Shown in pieces: positions 44,191 through 54,061 of a stretch of DNA of 64,000 nt. Numbering within the stretch: the first letter of the stretch is position 1; each line of letters opens with the position of its first letter. A model generated the notes under the pieces. That model saw nothing but the letters and a program-made list of their open reading frames with translations, made no database searches and was not told the DNA's origin. Position numbers and translations under genes: made by a program. Source of the DNA: JBDRRP01 sp964446485 (GTDB lineage: Bacteria > Desulfobacterota > Desulfobacteria > Desulfobacterales > JBDRRP01). The DNA lies in the NCBI GenBank assembly GCA_964446485.1, contig CAYUOU010000006.1, positions 1-64,000 on the forward strand. Reading direction: 5' to 3'.

Positions 44191-45102
44191 ATGTTTTCAC
44201 GTCGACATCCGTTTCTGTTTTTCCTAATTGTGATGAGTGCCATCTCCGGCACCGTGGTGTTGGCGCTGATGGCCGCCCTGATCCTCAGCGCCGGCGATGG
44301 GGGGTTTGACTTTGGAGACAAAGTGGGCGTCGTGGAGATTAGCGGCGTTATCGCCGATGCCCGCGACACCCTGGATCAGCTCGACCAGCTCAGAAAGGAC
44401 GCCCACGTCAAGGCACTGGTGGTGCGCATCGATTCCCCCGGCGGGGCTGTGGGTCCCTCCCAGGAAATCTACCGCGAAATTCAGAGGACCTGCCGGGAGA
44501 AGAAAGTCATCGCCTCGCTCGGGGCCGTGGCAGCATCCGGCGGCTACTATATCGCCGCCGCGGCGGACGGCATCGTTGCCAGCCCGGGTACCGTCACCGG
44601 CAGCATCGGTGTTTTGATGGCGTTCACCGATTACCGGGATTTGCTCAGCAAGATCGGGCTGCAGCCGGTTGTGATCAAAAGCGGTGCTTACAAAGACATG
44701 GGCTCCGGCAGCCGTGAAATGACCGACGCGGAGCGAGAAGTGCTCAACGCATTAACGTTGGAGATACACGAGCAGTTCGTCCGGGACGTGGCCTCCGGTC
44801 GCGACATGGATGTGCAGACCGTGCGTGAGGTGGCTGACGGCCGTATTTTTTCAGGCGAAACCTTCCAGGCGATGGGGTTTATCGATCGTGCCGGCAACTA
44901 TGCCGATGCCGTGGCGTGGGCCGCCGAACTGGGCGGGATCACCGGAGAGGTCACGACCCTTTCCTTGGAGAAGAAAAAGCTATCCTTTTTGGACTACGTC
45001 GTCGGAAAAATCCTCGGACCGTCGTTGCAACGGTGGCTCACACCCGGGCTGTTTCCCGCATTTTTGTACCGGCCCGGCGGTGGTGAAACTTCCCCGAAAT
45101 AA
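44191..45102 (+). CDS. sppA: Signal peptide peptidase SppA (protease IV, short form)
   Basis: SppA is an inner-membrane serine protease that degrades cleaved signal peptides. The 303-aa single-domain (short) form has an N-terminal membrane helix (about residues 8-33), the catalytic serine in VAASGGYYIAAAAD and the catalytic lysine in KSGAYKDMGSGSR. GGAGG lies upstream of the ATG. It is convergent with the YciO-type gene. Confidence 0.95.
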   Translation: MFSRRHPFLFFLIVMSAISGTVVLALMAALILSAGDGGFDFGDKVGVVEISGVIADARDTLDQLDQLRKDAHVKALVVRIDSPGGAVGPSQEIYREIQRTCREKKVIASLGAVAASGGYYIAAAADGIVASPGTVTGSIGVLMAFTDYRDLLSKIGLQPVVIKSGAYKDMGSGSREMTDAEREVLNALTLEIHEQFVRDVASGRDMDVQTVREVADGRIFSGETFQAMGFIDRAGNYADAVAWAAELGGITGEVTTLSLEKKKLSFLDYVVGKILGPSLQRWLTPGLFPAFLYRPGGGETSPK

Positions 45103-45149
45103 GCCTCGACGAGGGAAGTGTTGTCCGCAGAATGTTCTGAGAGGTCAAA

Positions 45150-45758
45150 TCAGGAAAAGATCTCGACATCGCCGAGCCCTTCACGGATGATTTCAGGAGC
45201 ATCGTCCATCAAAGAAATGACGCTGGACGGCCGCCCGGGTACCGGCCCGCCGTCGATGACAACGTCGAGGTGGTTGCCGTAAAAGTCCTGAATCAGTGAG
45301 GGATCGTGAAAAGATGCCCCTTCCGGGGTCTTGGCGCTGGCCGACAGGATGGGATGACCCAGTCCGGTAACCAGCTGAAGGCAAATGGGGTGGTCGGGGA
45401 CGCGGATGCCGGCGGTTTTACGTTTGGTCAGCATGATTTTGGGGACCAGTTTGGAACCTTCGAGGATGAAGGTGTAGGGGCCGGGCAGCAGCCGCCGCAT
45501 GGTCTTGTAGGCGTAGTTGGAGACCTTGGCGTAATCGCTGATATTTTTAAGGTCGGCGCAGATGAAGCTAAAGGGCTTGTTCTTGCTCCGCTGCCGGAGT
45601 TGGTAGATGCGTTCGATGGCCCGCTTGTTCATGATATCGCAGCCGATGCCGTAGTAGGTGTCGGTGGGGTAGGCCATGATGCCGCCGGATCGCAGGATTT
45701 CCACTACCCGTTCGATGAGGCGTTGCTGCGGATTTTGCGGGTTGATTCTCAAAAGCAT
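45150..45758 (-). CDS. Sua5/YciO/YrdC family protein (YciO-like)
   Basis: The 202-aa protein has the dsRNA-binding-like YrdC fold with VEILRSGGIMAYPTDTYYGIGCD, the basic KNKPFSFICADLKNISDYAKVS, PGPYTFILEGS, and RVPDHPICLQLV. True TsaC/Sua5 enzymes make threonylcarbamoyl-AMP for tRNA t6A; YciO homologues share the fold and are less well characterised. The spacing and C terminus look more like YciO. It is divergent from guaB. Confidence 0.88.
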   Translation of the reverse strand: MLLRINPQNPQQRLIERVVEILRSGGIMAYPTDTYYGIGCDIMNKRAIERIYQLRQRSKNKPFSFICADLKNISDYAKVSNYAYKTMRRLLPGPYTFILEGSKLVPKIMLTKRKTAGIRVPDHPICLQLVTGLGHPILSASAKTPEGASFHDPSLIQDFYGNHLDVVIDGGPVPGRPSSVISLMDDAPEIIREGLGDVEIFS

Positions 45759-46025
45759 ATGAATGACTCCATTTTTGCTGCTCGCCGGCCGTTAGCGGCA
45801 GTAAGCATTACGGTAAAACCGCTGCAATTGCAACTGCTCCACCGGCGGTATAGCAATTCTCGCTGAATCGGTATGTTACGTTTATAACGGCGTGGCGGCC
45901 GCATAGATCTTGACGGCAAAAGGCGTTGCTAAAGCGGCGCCCTCGTGGTATCCGACCGGCTTAATTAATGACACCCCCTCGAGCGGGGGCTGGACCCCGC
46001 CGATGCATCAACGACCGGAGGCACC

Positions 46026-47489
46026 ATGAACAAAATTCCCCCCGAGGAATCCTACTCCTTTGATGATGTCCTGCTTGTCCCCGGATACTCCGATGTGCTG
46101 CCCAATGACTGCGACACCACGACGCCGCTGACCCGTCACATCCGACTGAACATCCCCCTCATGAGCGCCGCCATGGACACGGTGACGGAGTCACGGACGG
46201 CCATCAGCATGGCGCGTGAGGGCGGGATCGGCTTTATTCACCGAAATATGAGCATCGATAACCAGGTGACGGAGGTGGGCAAGGTCAAAAAATCCGAAAG
46301 CGGCATGATCATTGATCCGGTCACCATCGATCCGGATCGAAAAATTGAAGAAGTGCTCAAACTCATGGAGCAGTTCCGCATTTCCGGAGTGCCGGTCATC
46401 CGCGGCGAACAGTTGGTGGGTATCGTGACCAATCGGGATCTTCGGTTTGAAACCGATCTGGACAAGCCGGTTTCGGCGGTGATGACCCATCAGCACCTGA
46501 TCACCGTGTCCGAAGGCATCACGCTGGAAGAATCCAAGAAACTCCTGCACAAGCATCGCATCGAAAAGCTCCTGGTGGTGGACAAAAGCGACCGCCTCAC
46601 CGGAATGATCACTATCAAGGACATCGAGAAGATCAAAAAATACCCCAACGCCTGCAAAGACCGTCTGGGACGCCTGCGGGTGGGGGCGGCCATCGGCGTC
46701 GGGTCCGACTGCGTGGAGCGTGCCGAACTGCTCCTGAATGCCGGTGCGGATATTCTTCTCATCGACACCTCCCATGGGCACTCGCTGAATGTCATCGAGG
46801 CCGTCAAATCGCTGAAGGCCGCGTTCCCGGATATGGATCTCATTGCCGGCAATGTTGCCACGGCCAAAGGCACTCAGGATCTCATCGATGCCGGCGTCGA
46901 TGCCGTCAAAGTGGGGATCGGACCCGGCAGCATCTGCACAACCCGTATCGTGGCCGGTATCGGCATCCCCCAGGTCTCGGCGATCATGGCCTGCCGATCC
47001 GTATCCAGCAAAACCGGCGTGCCCATCATTGCTGATGGGGGGATCAAATACTCCGGGGATCTCGCCAAGGCCATCGGCGCCGGTGCCCATTCCGTCATGA
47101 TTGGCGGACTTTTTGCCGGCACTCAGGAGAGCCCTGGCGAACAGATTCTCTTTCAGGGGCGAACCTACAAGGTCTATCGCGGTATGGGGTCTCTTGAGGC
47201 CATGAAAAAAGGCAGCAAGGATCGTTACTACCAGACAGCGCAGGAGCACGACGACAAACTCGTGCCGGAAGGCATTGTGGGCCGCGTTCCCTACCGGGGC
47301 CCACTGTCGGAAAACATCCACCAACTCATCGGCGGTTTGAAGGCCGGCATGGGATACGTTGGCTGCCGCACCCTGGATGAACTCAGAGAGAAGGCCCGGT
47401 TCGTGAAGATATCGGCCGCCGGGTTGCGGGAAAGCCATGTTCACGATGTCATCATCACCAAGGAAGCTCCCAACTACCGCATCGATTAG
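46026..47489 (+). CDS. guaB: Inosine-5'-monophosphate dehydrogenase
   Basis: IMPDH oxidises IMP to XMP, the committed step of GMP synthesis. The 487-aa protein has the N-terminal barrel (SFDDVLLVPGYSDVLP), tandem CBS domains (about residues 90-200), the catalytic loop GPGSICTTRIVAGIGIPQ, the IIADGGIKYSGDLAKAIGAGA phosphate site and the flap arginine-tyrosine region YRGMGSLEAM...EGIVGRVPYRG. CGGAG precedes the ATG. The 5' leader can form two competing GC hairpins (45974-46000). Confidence 0.98.
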   Translation: MNKIPPEESYSFDDVLLVPGYSDVLPNDCDTTTPLTRHIRLNIPLMSAAMDTVTESRTAISMAREGGIGFIHRNMSIDNQVTEVGKVKKSESGMIIDPVTIDPDRKIEEVLKLMEQFRISGVPVIRGEQLVGIVTNRDLRFETDLDKPVSAVMTHQHLITVSEGITLEESKKLLHKHRIEKLLVVDKSDRLTGMITIKDIEKIKKYPNACKDRLGRLRVGAAIGVGSDCVERAELLLNAGADILLIDTSHGHSLNVIEAVKSLKAAFPDMDLIAGNVATAKGTQDLIDAGVDAVKVGIGPGSICTTRIVAGIGIPQVSAIMACRSVSSKTGVPIIADGGIKYSGDLAKAIGAGAHSVMIGGLFAGTQESPGEQILFQGRTYKVYRGMGSLEAMKKGSKDRYYQTAQEHDDKLVPEGIVGRVPYRGPLSENIHQLIGGLKAGMGYVGCRTLDELREKARFVKISAAGLRESHVHDVIITKEAPNYRID

Positions 47490-47580
47490 TGTGGCGGTAT
47501 CCAACGCAACCCAGGAATGCCGGTGTAGCGAGAGACCCAATGGCGCCGGCCGCCACTGCCGAGATTCCGGATCGACGCCC

Positions 47581-50500
47581 ATGACCCCACCTGCCTCGAG
47601 TTTCGTGCACCTGCACGTTCACTCCCAGTACAGCCTTCTGGATGGCGCCATCCGGCTCACCGACCTCATCGAACGCGCCAAATCCTATGGGATGCCGGCT
47701 GTTGCCGTGACCGACCACGGCACCATGTTCGGCGCCCTGGAGTTCTTCGAACTGGCCACCAAGGCGGGCATACGCCCCATTATCGGCTGCGAGTGCTATA
47801 TCGCCCCGCGACGGCTTTCCGATAAAACCTCCATGGACAGCAAGGGGACCCATCACCTGCTGCTGCTGGCCGAGACTCAGGAGGGCTATCGAAACCTTTG
47901 TCACATGGCCAGCGTTGCCCAGTTGGAGGGGTTCTACTACAAGCCGCGCATCGATATGGAATTGCTTCGGGTACACAGCCGAGGGCTCATCGCTATGAGC
48001 GCCTGCTTGCACGGCCAGATACCTAGCGCCATTCTGGCAGGTGCATCGACTAGGGCCGATGCAGCGGCCAGGACCTACCAGAAGATTTTCGGAGAAGACA
48101 ATTTTTTTCTCGAGGTTCAACACAACGGCATAACAGAACAGGCCATGGTCAACGAAGCCCTGCTCGACATGAGCCAGCGCCTGTCCATCCCGTTAGTCGC
48201 CAGCAACGACTGCCACTATCTCGATCACGATCATTTCCGCGCCCATGAAGTCCTCTTGTGCATTCAGACGGGCAAGACCCTCAGCGATCCCAAACGGTTT
48301 CGTTTCGGCACCAAGGAATTGTATTTCAAATCGCCGGCGGAGATGGAGACCGCATTCGGCGCCTACCCTGATGCCCTGGCCAACACGCTTTCCATCGCCC
48401 AGCGTTGCCATGTCGAATTCGATTTCGGTACCTATCATTTTCCACAATTTGACAGCCAGACGGACCTGAGCACCGATGCCGTGTTCGAGGACACTGCCCG
48501 CCAGGGGTTTGCGCGCATTTTGGCCCGCGCCCGGGAGCGAAATCCGCATCTGGAAGAAAGCATCTACCAGGAGCGTCTGGATTTCGAAATCAAGACCATC
48601 ATCGATATGGGATTCCCCGGCTATTTTCTCATTGTCGCGGATTTCATCCGGTATGCAAAAGAAAACGGTGTACCGGTGGGACCCGGACGCGGATCGGCCG
48701 CCGGCAGCATTGTTGCCTACGCCATGGGGATCACAGATCTGGATCCCATTGAGCACGGGCTTATCTTTGAGCGGTTTCTCAACCCGGCCCGAACCAGCAT
48801 GCCGGACATCGATGTGGACTTCTGCATCAACGGCCGGGAGAAGATTTTTAAATACGTGGTTGAGAAATACGGTGGCGGAGACTTCGTCGCCCAGATCATT
48901 ACCTTCGGAAAACTCAAGACACGCGCTGTGATTCGTGATGTGGGGCGTGCGATGGATATCCCTCTTTCCGAAGTGGACACCATCGCTAAACTGGTACCGG
49001 ATGTGCTCAACATCAGCCTTCAAGAAGCCCTTGCCCAAGAGCCCCGCCTGGCGGAGATGGTGGATTCCCAGCCGCACATTCGGGAACTCGTGGATATCGC
49101 CCTGACGCTCGAGGGGCTTCCCCGCCACGCGTCCACCCACGCCGCCGGCGTCGTCATCGGCGATCAGCCGCTGGTCAACTACCTGCCTTTGTACCGCGGC
49201 AAAAAGGGCGAGGTGGTCACCCAGTTCGACATGAAGCGGGTGGAGAAGATCGGTTTGGTAAAATTCGATTTCCTCGGGTTGCGAAACCTGACCGTTATCA
49301 ATTATGCGCTGAAACTCATCGCCGACCAGGGCCGGCTCGTTCCGGATATGGACACCCTCGACCTCGGGGACGAACTGACCTATCAGCTGTTGTGCCGGGG
49401 GGACACCACCGGCGTATTTCAGTTGGAAAGCTCCGGGATGAAGGACCTCCTGGTACGCCTCAAACCGGCGAGTTTCGCCGATGTTACGGCACTGGTGGCC
49501 CTCTATCGCCCGGGACCCATGGGCAGCGGCATGGTCGACAACTTTGTCGAGTGCAAACACGGACGAAAGCCCGTCACCTATCTACTGCCTGAATTGGAGC
49601 CCATATTGAGGGAGACCTATGGGGTCATCCTCTACCAGGAACAGGTCATGAAGATTGCGGCCGTATTGGCCAATTACTCCATGTCCGAAGCCGACGGACT
49701 TCGAAAAGCCATGGGCAAGAAAATTGCCGAAGTCATGGCCCAGCAGCGGGAGCGATTCATTACCGGTGCCATCGATAGCGGATACCCGGGCCATGTGGCG
49801 GAAACCATATTCAACCTGATGGAGAAATTCGGCGGTTACGGATTCAACAAGTCCCACAGCGCCGCCTACGCCCTCATCGCTTTCCAGACGGCCTATTTGA
49901 AGGCCCACTACCCCGTCGAGTTCATGGCTGCGCTGCTGACCAGTGAGATGACCTCCATCGACGGCGTCGTGAAGTTCATCGCCGAGTGCCGGAAACACCA
50001 GATCGAGGTACTGCCGCCGGATATCAACAGCAGCAGCACGGAGTTCACCGTTTACGATGGCAGCATCCGCTTTGGTCTGGTGGCCGTGAAGAACGTCGGT
50101 GAAGGGGCCATCTCATCCATCGTCGAAACCCGCACCGAGGGCGGAGGCTTTGCCTCTTTGTTTGATTTTTGCGCTCGCGTCGATCTGAGAAAAGTGAACA
50201 AACGGGTCATTGAAAGCCTTATCAAATGCGGCGCCTTCGACACCACCGGCGCGCCGCGTGCCGCCATGCTGGCGGTGCTCGAGGAGGCACTGGGATACGG
50301 TCAGCGCATCCAGAAACAGCAGAACGATCCTCAGATGGGCCTTTTCGACCAAGGCGATACGCCGCTTGAGATCAACATGCCGACCATGCCGGCCCTCACG
50401 GAATGGGATGATCGGCAGCGACTGTTTTTCGAGAAGGAGGCCCTCGGGTTCTACATCACCGGTCACCCCTTGGCCCGGCATGAGGCGTTGTTGGAAAAGT

Positions 50501-51069
50501 ACACAACGACCGATGCCATTGCTTTGAAGGAAACCACCGATAAGCAGACCGTGAGGATTGGAGGGATGATTGCCGGCACCCGCCTGTTGAGGACCAAGAG
50601 GGGTGACCAGATGGCCTTTCTCTCAATCGAAGACATGCACGGGACTTTCGAAGTGATTGCCTTCCCGGAAGTCTATGCTGCCGCGGAAGCCATCATTGTG
50701 CCCGAAGCCCAAGTGCTGATTCGCGGTGTGGCGCAAAAAGAGGAAAACGCCGTCAAGATCATCGCCGAGGAATTGATCTCCATGGAAAGCGCTGAGGCGT
50801 TGTGGACCACCAGTGTGCACCTGACCATCGATCTCGAACGGGTCCAGGCAGACCAGCTTCATGATTTGAAGCGGGTGTTCTCTACATACCGCGGCAGCAG
50901 TAAAGGATTTCTCCATCTGCTTGAACCACGGCGTGCGGAAGCCGTCATCGCGCTGCCCGACAGCATACGACTCAAAGCCGGTATAGACTTTGAGCGGGCC
51001 GTCGAGTCGGTGCTGGGCTACAAAGCCGTGGAGACCACCTGCAGCAGTCAAACACACAATGCACTCTGA
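47581..51069 (+). CDS. dnaE: DNA polymerase III subunit alpha
   Basis: DnaE is the replicative polymerase. From the ATG at 47581 the protein is 1,162 aa, the normal length. It begins with the PHP domain (FVHLHVHSQYSLLDGAIRLTDL, VTDHGTMFGALEFF), then the palm with GPGRGSAAGSIVAYAMGITDLDP and DIDVDFCINGREKIFKYV, FQLESSGM, ALYRPGPMGSGMV, the beta-binding region (MGLFDQ) and a C-terminal OB fold (VRIGGMIAGTRLLRTKRGDQMAFLSIEDMHG). The frame is open back to 47437, but that overlaps guaB and was rejected. Confidence 0.98.
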   Translation: MTPPASSFVHLHVHSQYSLLDGAIRLTDLIERAKSYGMPAVAVTDHGTMFGALEFFELATKAGIRPIIGCECYIAPRRLSDKTSMDSKGTHHLLLLAETQEGYRNLCHMASVAQLEGFYYKPRIDMELLRVHSRGLIAMSACLHGQIPSAILAGASTRADAAARTYQKIFGEDNFFLEVQHNGITEQAMVNEALLDMSQRLSIPLVASNDCHYLDHDHFRAHEVLLCIQTGKTLSDPKRFRFGTKELYFKSPAEMETAFGAYPDALANTLSIAQRCHVEFDFGTYHFPQFDSQTDLSTDAVFEDTARQGFARILARARERNPHLEESIYQERLDFEIKTIIDMGFPGYFLIVADFIRYAKENGVPVGPGRGSAAGSIVAYAMGITDLDPIEHGLIFERFLNPARTSMPDIDVDFCINGREKIFKYVVEKYGGGDFVAQIITFGKLKTRAVIRDVGRAMDIPLSEVDTIAKLVPDVLNISLQEALAQEPRLAEMVDSQPHIRELVDIALTLEGLPRHASTHAAGVVIGDQPLVNYLPLYRGKKGEVVTQFDMKRVEKIGLVKFDFLGLRNLTVINYALKLIADQGRLVPDMDTLDLGDELTYQLLCRGDTTGVFQLESSGMKDLLVRLKPASFADVTALVALYRPGPMGSGMVDNFVECKHGRKPVTYLLPELEPILRETYGVILYQEQVMKIAAVLANYSMSEADGLRKAMGKKIAEVMAQQRERFITGAIDSGYPGHVAETIFNLMEKFGGYGFNKSHSAAYALIAFQTAYLKAHYPVEFMAALLTSEMTSIDGVVKFIAECRKHQIEVLPPDINSSSTEFTVYDGSIRFGLVAVKNVGEGAISSIVETRTEGGGFASLFDFCARVDLRKVNKRVIESLIKCGAFDTTGAPRAAMLAVLEEALGYGQRIQKQQNDPQMGLFDQGDTPLEINMPTMPALTEWDDRQRLFFEKEALGFYITGHPLARHEALLEKYTTTDAIALKETTDKQTVRIGGMIAGTRLLRTKRGDQMAFLSIEDMHGTFEVIAFPEVYAAAEAIIVPEAQVLIRGVAQKEENAVKIIAEELISMESAEALWTTSVHLTIDLERVQADQLHDLKRVFSTYRGSSKGFLHLLEPRRAEAVIALPDSIRLKAGIDFERAVESVLGYKAVETTCSSQTHNAL

Positions 51070-51090
51070 CAACGCCCAAAGGATGATTCC

Positions 51091-52230
51091 ATGAAAGTGC
51101 CTCTGCTTGATCTAAAACGTCAGTACCAGTCCCTCAAGGAAGAAATCCTTCCGGCCATTTCGGCACTCTGCGAGACGCAGCATTTTATCTTGGGCCCCAG
51201 TGTGGAAGCCTTCGAGCGTGAAGTGGCGGCCTACTGCGGTGCACCGCATGCCATCGGCGTGTCTTCCGGCTCTGATGCCCTCATCATTTCCCTCATGGCG
51301 GCCGATGTCGGGCCGGGCGATGTGGTGATTACCAGCCCGTACACATTTTTTGCCACGGCGGGTGCGGTGAGCCGCCTGGGCGCAATACCACGCTTTGTCG
51401 ACATCGATCCGGTAACGTTCAATATCAGCGCAACGGGAGTCGCTGAATTGCTGGATCGCATGTCCGCCTCTGAGCGTGACGGGGTAAAAGCGATATTGCC
51501 GGTGCATCTGTATGGCCAATGTGCGGACATGGGAACGATACTGGAGATCGCGAAGACCCACGGGGTCTGCGTGATCGAGGATGCCGCCCAGGCCATCGGC
51601 GCCGAATACCAGGGGCAGCGTGCCGGCAGCATGGGGGATTTCGGGTGCTTTTCCTTCTTTCCATCCAAAAACCTGGGGGCCTTTGGCGATGGCGGCATGG
51701 TTACCACCCGCAGCGACCGTGACCGGGAGCGCCTGATCGATTTGCGCAATCACGGCGCCCGCCCAAAGTATTACCATCAGCTGATCGGCGGGAATTTCCG
51801 CCTGGATGCCATTCAGGCCACCGTGCTTTCCATCAAGCTAAAATACCTGGATGACTGGACCCGGGAACGCCAGAAGAATGCCGACCATTATCGGCGTCGC
51901 TTCGCCGCCGCCACATCCCAGGGGCAGATTGTCCTGCCAGCAGCCGTCGAATCTCGTCACATTTACAATCAGTTTGTCATTCGGGTCGGTGGCGACCGTG
52001 ACGCTCTGCGGAACTATCTGGCCGAGGCCGGCATCGGTACGGAGGTTTACTACCCAGTGCCCTTGCATTTGCAGGCATGCTTCGCCGATCTCAGCTATCG
52101 GCCCGGCGATTTTCCCGAGGCCGAAGCCGCGGCCTCGCAAACGCTGGCCCTCCCCATCTATCCGGAACTGTCCGACGAGCAGATGAATTACGTGGTGGCG
52201 ACCATCGCAGCGTTCTATCATCAGCGCTGA
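51091..52230 (+). CDS. DegT/DnrJ/EryC1/StrS family sugar aminotransferase
   Basis: These PLP enzymes transaminate nucleotide-linked keto-sugars for LPS or capsule. The 379-aa protein has VPLLDLKRQYQSLKEEI, IGVSSGSDALIISLMA, TSPYTFFATAGAVSRLGA, AILPVHLYGQ, VIEDAAQAIGAEYQG, the PLP lysine in FSFFPSKNLGAFGDGGMV, and the closing NFRLDAIQATVLSIKLKYLDDWTRER. It follows dnaE by 21 bp. The exact sugar cannot be inferred; the QTLALPIYPELSDEQMNYV end is standard. Confidence 0.93.
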   Translation: MKVPLLDLKRQYQSLKEEILPAISALCETQHFILGPSVEAFEREVAAYCGAPHAIGVSSGSDALIISLMAADVGPGDVVITSPYTFFATAGAVSRLGAIPRFVDIDPVTFNISATGVAELLDRMSASERDGVKAILPVHLYGQCADMGTILEIAKTHGVCVIEDAAQAIGAEYQGQRAGSMGDFGCFSFFPSKNLGAFGDGGMVTTRSDRDRERLIDLRNHGARPKYYHQLIGGNFRLDAIQATVLSIKLKYLDDWTRERQKNADHYRRRFAAATSQGQIVLPAAVESRHIYNQFVIRVGGDRDALRNYLAEAGIGTEVYYPVPLHLQACFADLSYRPGDFPEAEAAASQTLALPIYPELSDEQMNYVVATIAAFYHQR

Positions 52231-52247
52231 TCTTTGGCGGTGGCGCG

Positions 52248-53156
52248 TTAGAAGCGCACATCGTATTTTTCAATGTAGCCGATGGGGTGGTAGGACAGTT
52301 TGGCTCTTCTCAACCCTTCGTCATCCAAATCCTGTTCGCGATTCACCACGCGAAACGCATCCTGGATGGTTTCCAGATACAGCTTGTTGATGGCCTGGTA
52401 GGCGCCCTTGAAGTCGGTGTTGGCCTTTTCGAAGTGGATGACCGCCATCTCTTCCGTGAGTGCTTCGGAAATGGTATAGGCAGCCAGCACGTCTCCCACC
52501 ATGATGGCCCCGCCGCTGAGACCGGACAAACGGTCCCAGTGCTTCAGGGTTTTCTCAATGGCGTGGTTTTCTGCCATGAGCGTCTCAGAGGATTCGCAGT
52601 CCCGCCAGAGACACCAGTCTGACTGCATGTCGCGCGCCATGCCGATCGTCTTCCCGCCGAGGGGCAGATAGGTGGCGTCGTGGTTTCGCATGAACTGGTT
52701 TACGAGGTTTTTCTTCTTGTGAAACCGGTTTCCCTTGAGTGCCGCCAGAGACGCAATGTCATAGAGATAGTCCCAGTGCCCTCGCCGGGGGGTCACTGCT
52801 TGTGGCGGGGGGGATAGGGCTTCCCATTGACTGGCCAACTGCTGGGGCACGCGGTCGAAACGCCCGATGGCGTCGAGTTCGTGGCGTTTTGCCGACCAGT
52901 CGACGGCGCTCCAGTCGCCAATGGGAGCCCAGTGAATGGTCTCCGTTTCGGTGTGCTGGCGGATCCAGACAAGATCCGCCTCCCACGCCCACTCGAGACC
53001 ATGGACCTCAGACCAACTCCACAGGTTGACGAAGCTGTAGTCGGAGGACACCTGGGGGCAAGCCGCCAGGCGTTGGCGGTATTCGTGTTCTTGCTCGATC
53101 GAGATGGGGCCGTATGGCGGCGTCATCAGTCTTGTGTGTCCCTTCTTGGATGTCAT
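52248..53156 (-). CDS. DUF2156 (GNAT-fold) domain protein
   Basis: The C-terminal two-thirds matches DUF2156, an acyltransferase-like fold shared with the soluble domain of MprF lysyltransferase: YSFVNLWSWSEVHGLEW, HWDYLYDIASLAALKGNRFHKKKNLVNQFMRNHDATYLPL, HWDRLSGLSGGAIMVGDVLAAYTISEALTEEMAVIHFEKANTDFKGAYQAINKLYL and the final LRRAKLSYHPIGYIEKYDV. Single-domain members are undescribed in function. The start is uncertain: 53156 (GCGGG 6 nt upstream, 302 aa) or 53126; the frame is open to 53423 but that part reads as non-coding. It is convergent with the DegT gene. Confidence 0.83.
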   Translation of the reverse strand: MTSKKGHTRLMTPPYGPISIEQEHEYRQRLAACPQVSSDYSFVNLWSWSEVHGLEWAWEADLVWIRQHTETETIHWAPIGDWSAVDWSAKRHELDAIGRFDRVPQQLASQWEALSPPPQAVTPRRGHWDYLYDIASLAALKGNRFHKKKNLVNQFMRNHDATYLPLGGKTIGMARDMQSDWCLWRDCESSETLMAENHAIEKTLKHWDRLSGLSGGAIMVGDVLAAYTISEALTEEMAVIHFEKANTDFKGAYQAINKLYLETIQDAFRVVNREQDLDDEGLRRAKLSYHPIGYIEKYDVRF

Positions 53157-53263
53157 TATCTGCCCGCAGACCGCGTGTTTGCAGCCGCGGGTCGGTTTGG
53201 TAATATAGAGCAGGCATCGTGCCAAAGTCAAAAAAAACCATTGCCATGGCGGCAAGTGCGGAG

Positions 53264-53293
53264 TTGACAAAACTCCAGCCCTGACGTTAATGC
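53264..53293 (+). promoter_or_regulatory. Candidate promoter upstream of yqgE
   Basis: TTGACA (53264-53269) is followed after 18 bp by TAATGC (53288-53293). It is about 160 bp before the chosen YqgE start. The -10 is weak. Confidence 0.35.
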
Positions 53294-53452
53294 TTGTGTC
53301 CAATGCGATCGTCGTCGCAACGAATACCGGCGGTGCCGGCGCTCGACTGCGACGCGGCGTACTGGTCGCGCCATCGTGCGTGCGACAGCGGCGGCATCGA
53401 TACCCGACCCCGCCGAATGACAAGCACTCTTTTTCCCTGTTTCGAGGTCGCT

Positions 53453-54025
53453 ATGCCATCGGGTTTTGCCGCCGGTTCATTAAAGGGCCAATTCGTCATT
53501 GCCATGCCTGCACTTGGCGACCCGAATTTTTTTCAGACCGTCACCCTCATTTCCGAGCACAATGACCAAGGGGCCCTTGGCATTGTCGTCAACCGTGTGC
53601 ATGCGCTCCTATCGGCTGAAGATATTTTCAGCGAATTGGATCTGGAGATTCGCGTCGATGCCGGGAAAATACCGGTGCATATCGGCGGGCCGGTTCACAG
53701 CGATGAGGTTTTTGTTCTTCACGGCCCCCCCTTGAACTTCGAAGGCTGTCTGCCGGTGACCGGTTCCCTGGCATTGAGCAACAGCCTCGATGTACTCCAA
53801 CACCTGGCGAGGGGAGATGGGCCCCAGATGGCCATGATTGCATTGGGGTGCGCCGGCTGGGGGCCGGGGCAACTGGAAGCGGAATTGCGGGACAACAGCT
53901 GGCTGACGGGCTCTGCTTCGAGCGACATCATTTTTGAGCTGCCGATCCATGAACGCTGGGAGCGTGCCATTCGCGATATCGGAGTGGACCCGGCGCTGCT
54001 CAGCGGCGTTGCCGGGAATGCCTGA
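53453..54025 (+). CDS. YqgE/AlgH family protein (UPF0301)
   Basis: From the ATG at 53453 (GAGG 5 nt upstream) the protein is 190 aa. Family blocks are LKGQFVIAMPALGDPNFFQTVTLISEHNDQGALGIVVNRV, VHIGGPVHSDEVFVLH, and MAMIALGCAGWGPGQLEAELRDNSWLTGSAS. UPF0301 is widely conserved; AlgH in Pseudomonas affects alginate and virulence gene expression, but the biochemical function is not established. An in-frame ATG at 53417 is possible but has no Shine-Dalgarno. Confidence 0.93.
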   Translation: MPSGFAAGSLKGQFVIAMPALGDPNFFQTVTLISEHNDQGALGIVVNRVHALLSAEDIFSELDLEIRVDAGKIPVHIGGPVHSDEVFVLHGPPLNFEGCLPVTGSLALSNSLDVLQHLARGDGPQMAMIALGCAGWGPGQLEAELRDNSWLTGSASSDIIFELPIHERWERAIRDIGVDPALLSGVAGNA

Positions 54026-54061
54026 AGCCGTCGTCCGGGTGAGTGCAGTACCCGTTGTGGT

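Noticed and set aside
47437..47580. Extended N terminus for dnaE
   Set aside because: It overlaps the end of guaB and is unlike any DnaE; the PHP domain starts right after 47581.
53157..53423. Extended N terminus for the DUF2156 protein
   Set aside because: Low-complexity and basic, unlike the family. It also covers the likely promoter zone of the divergent yqgE.
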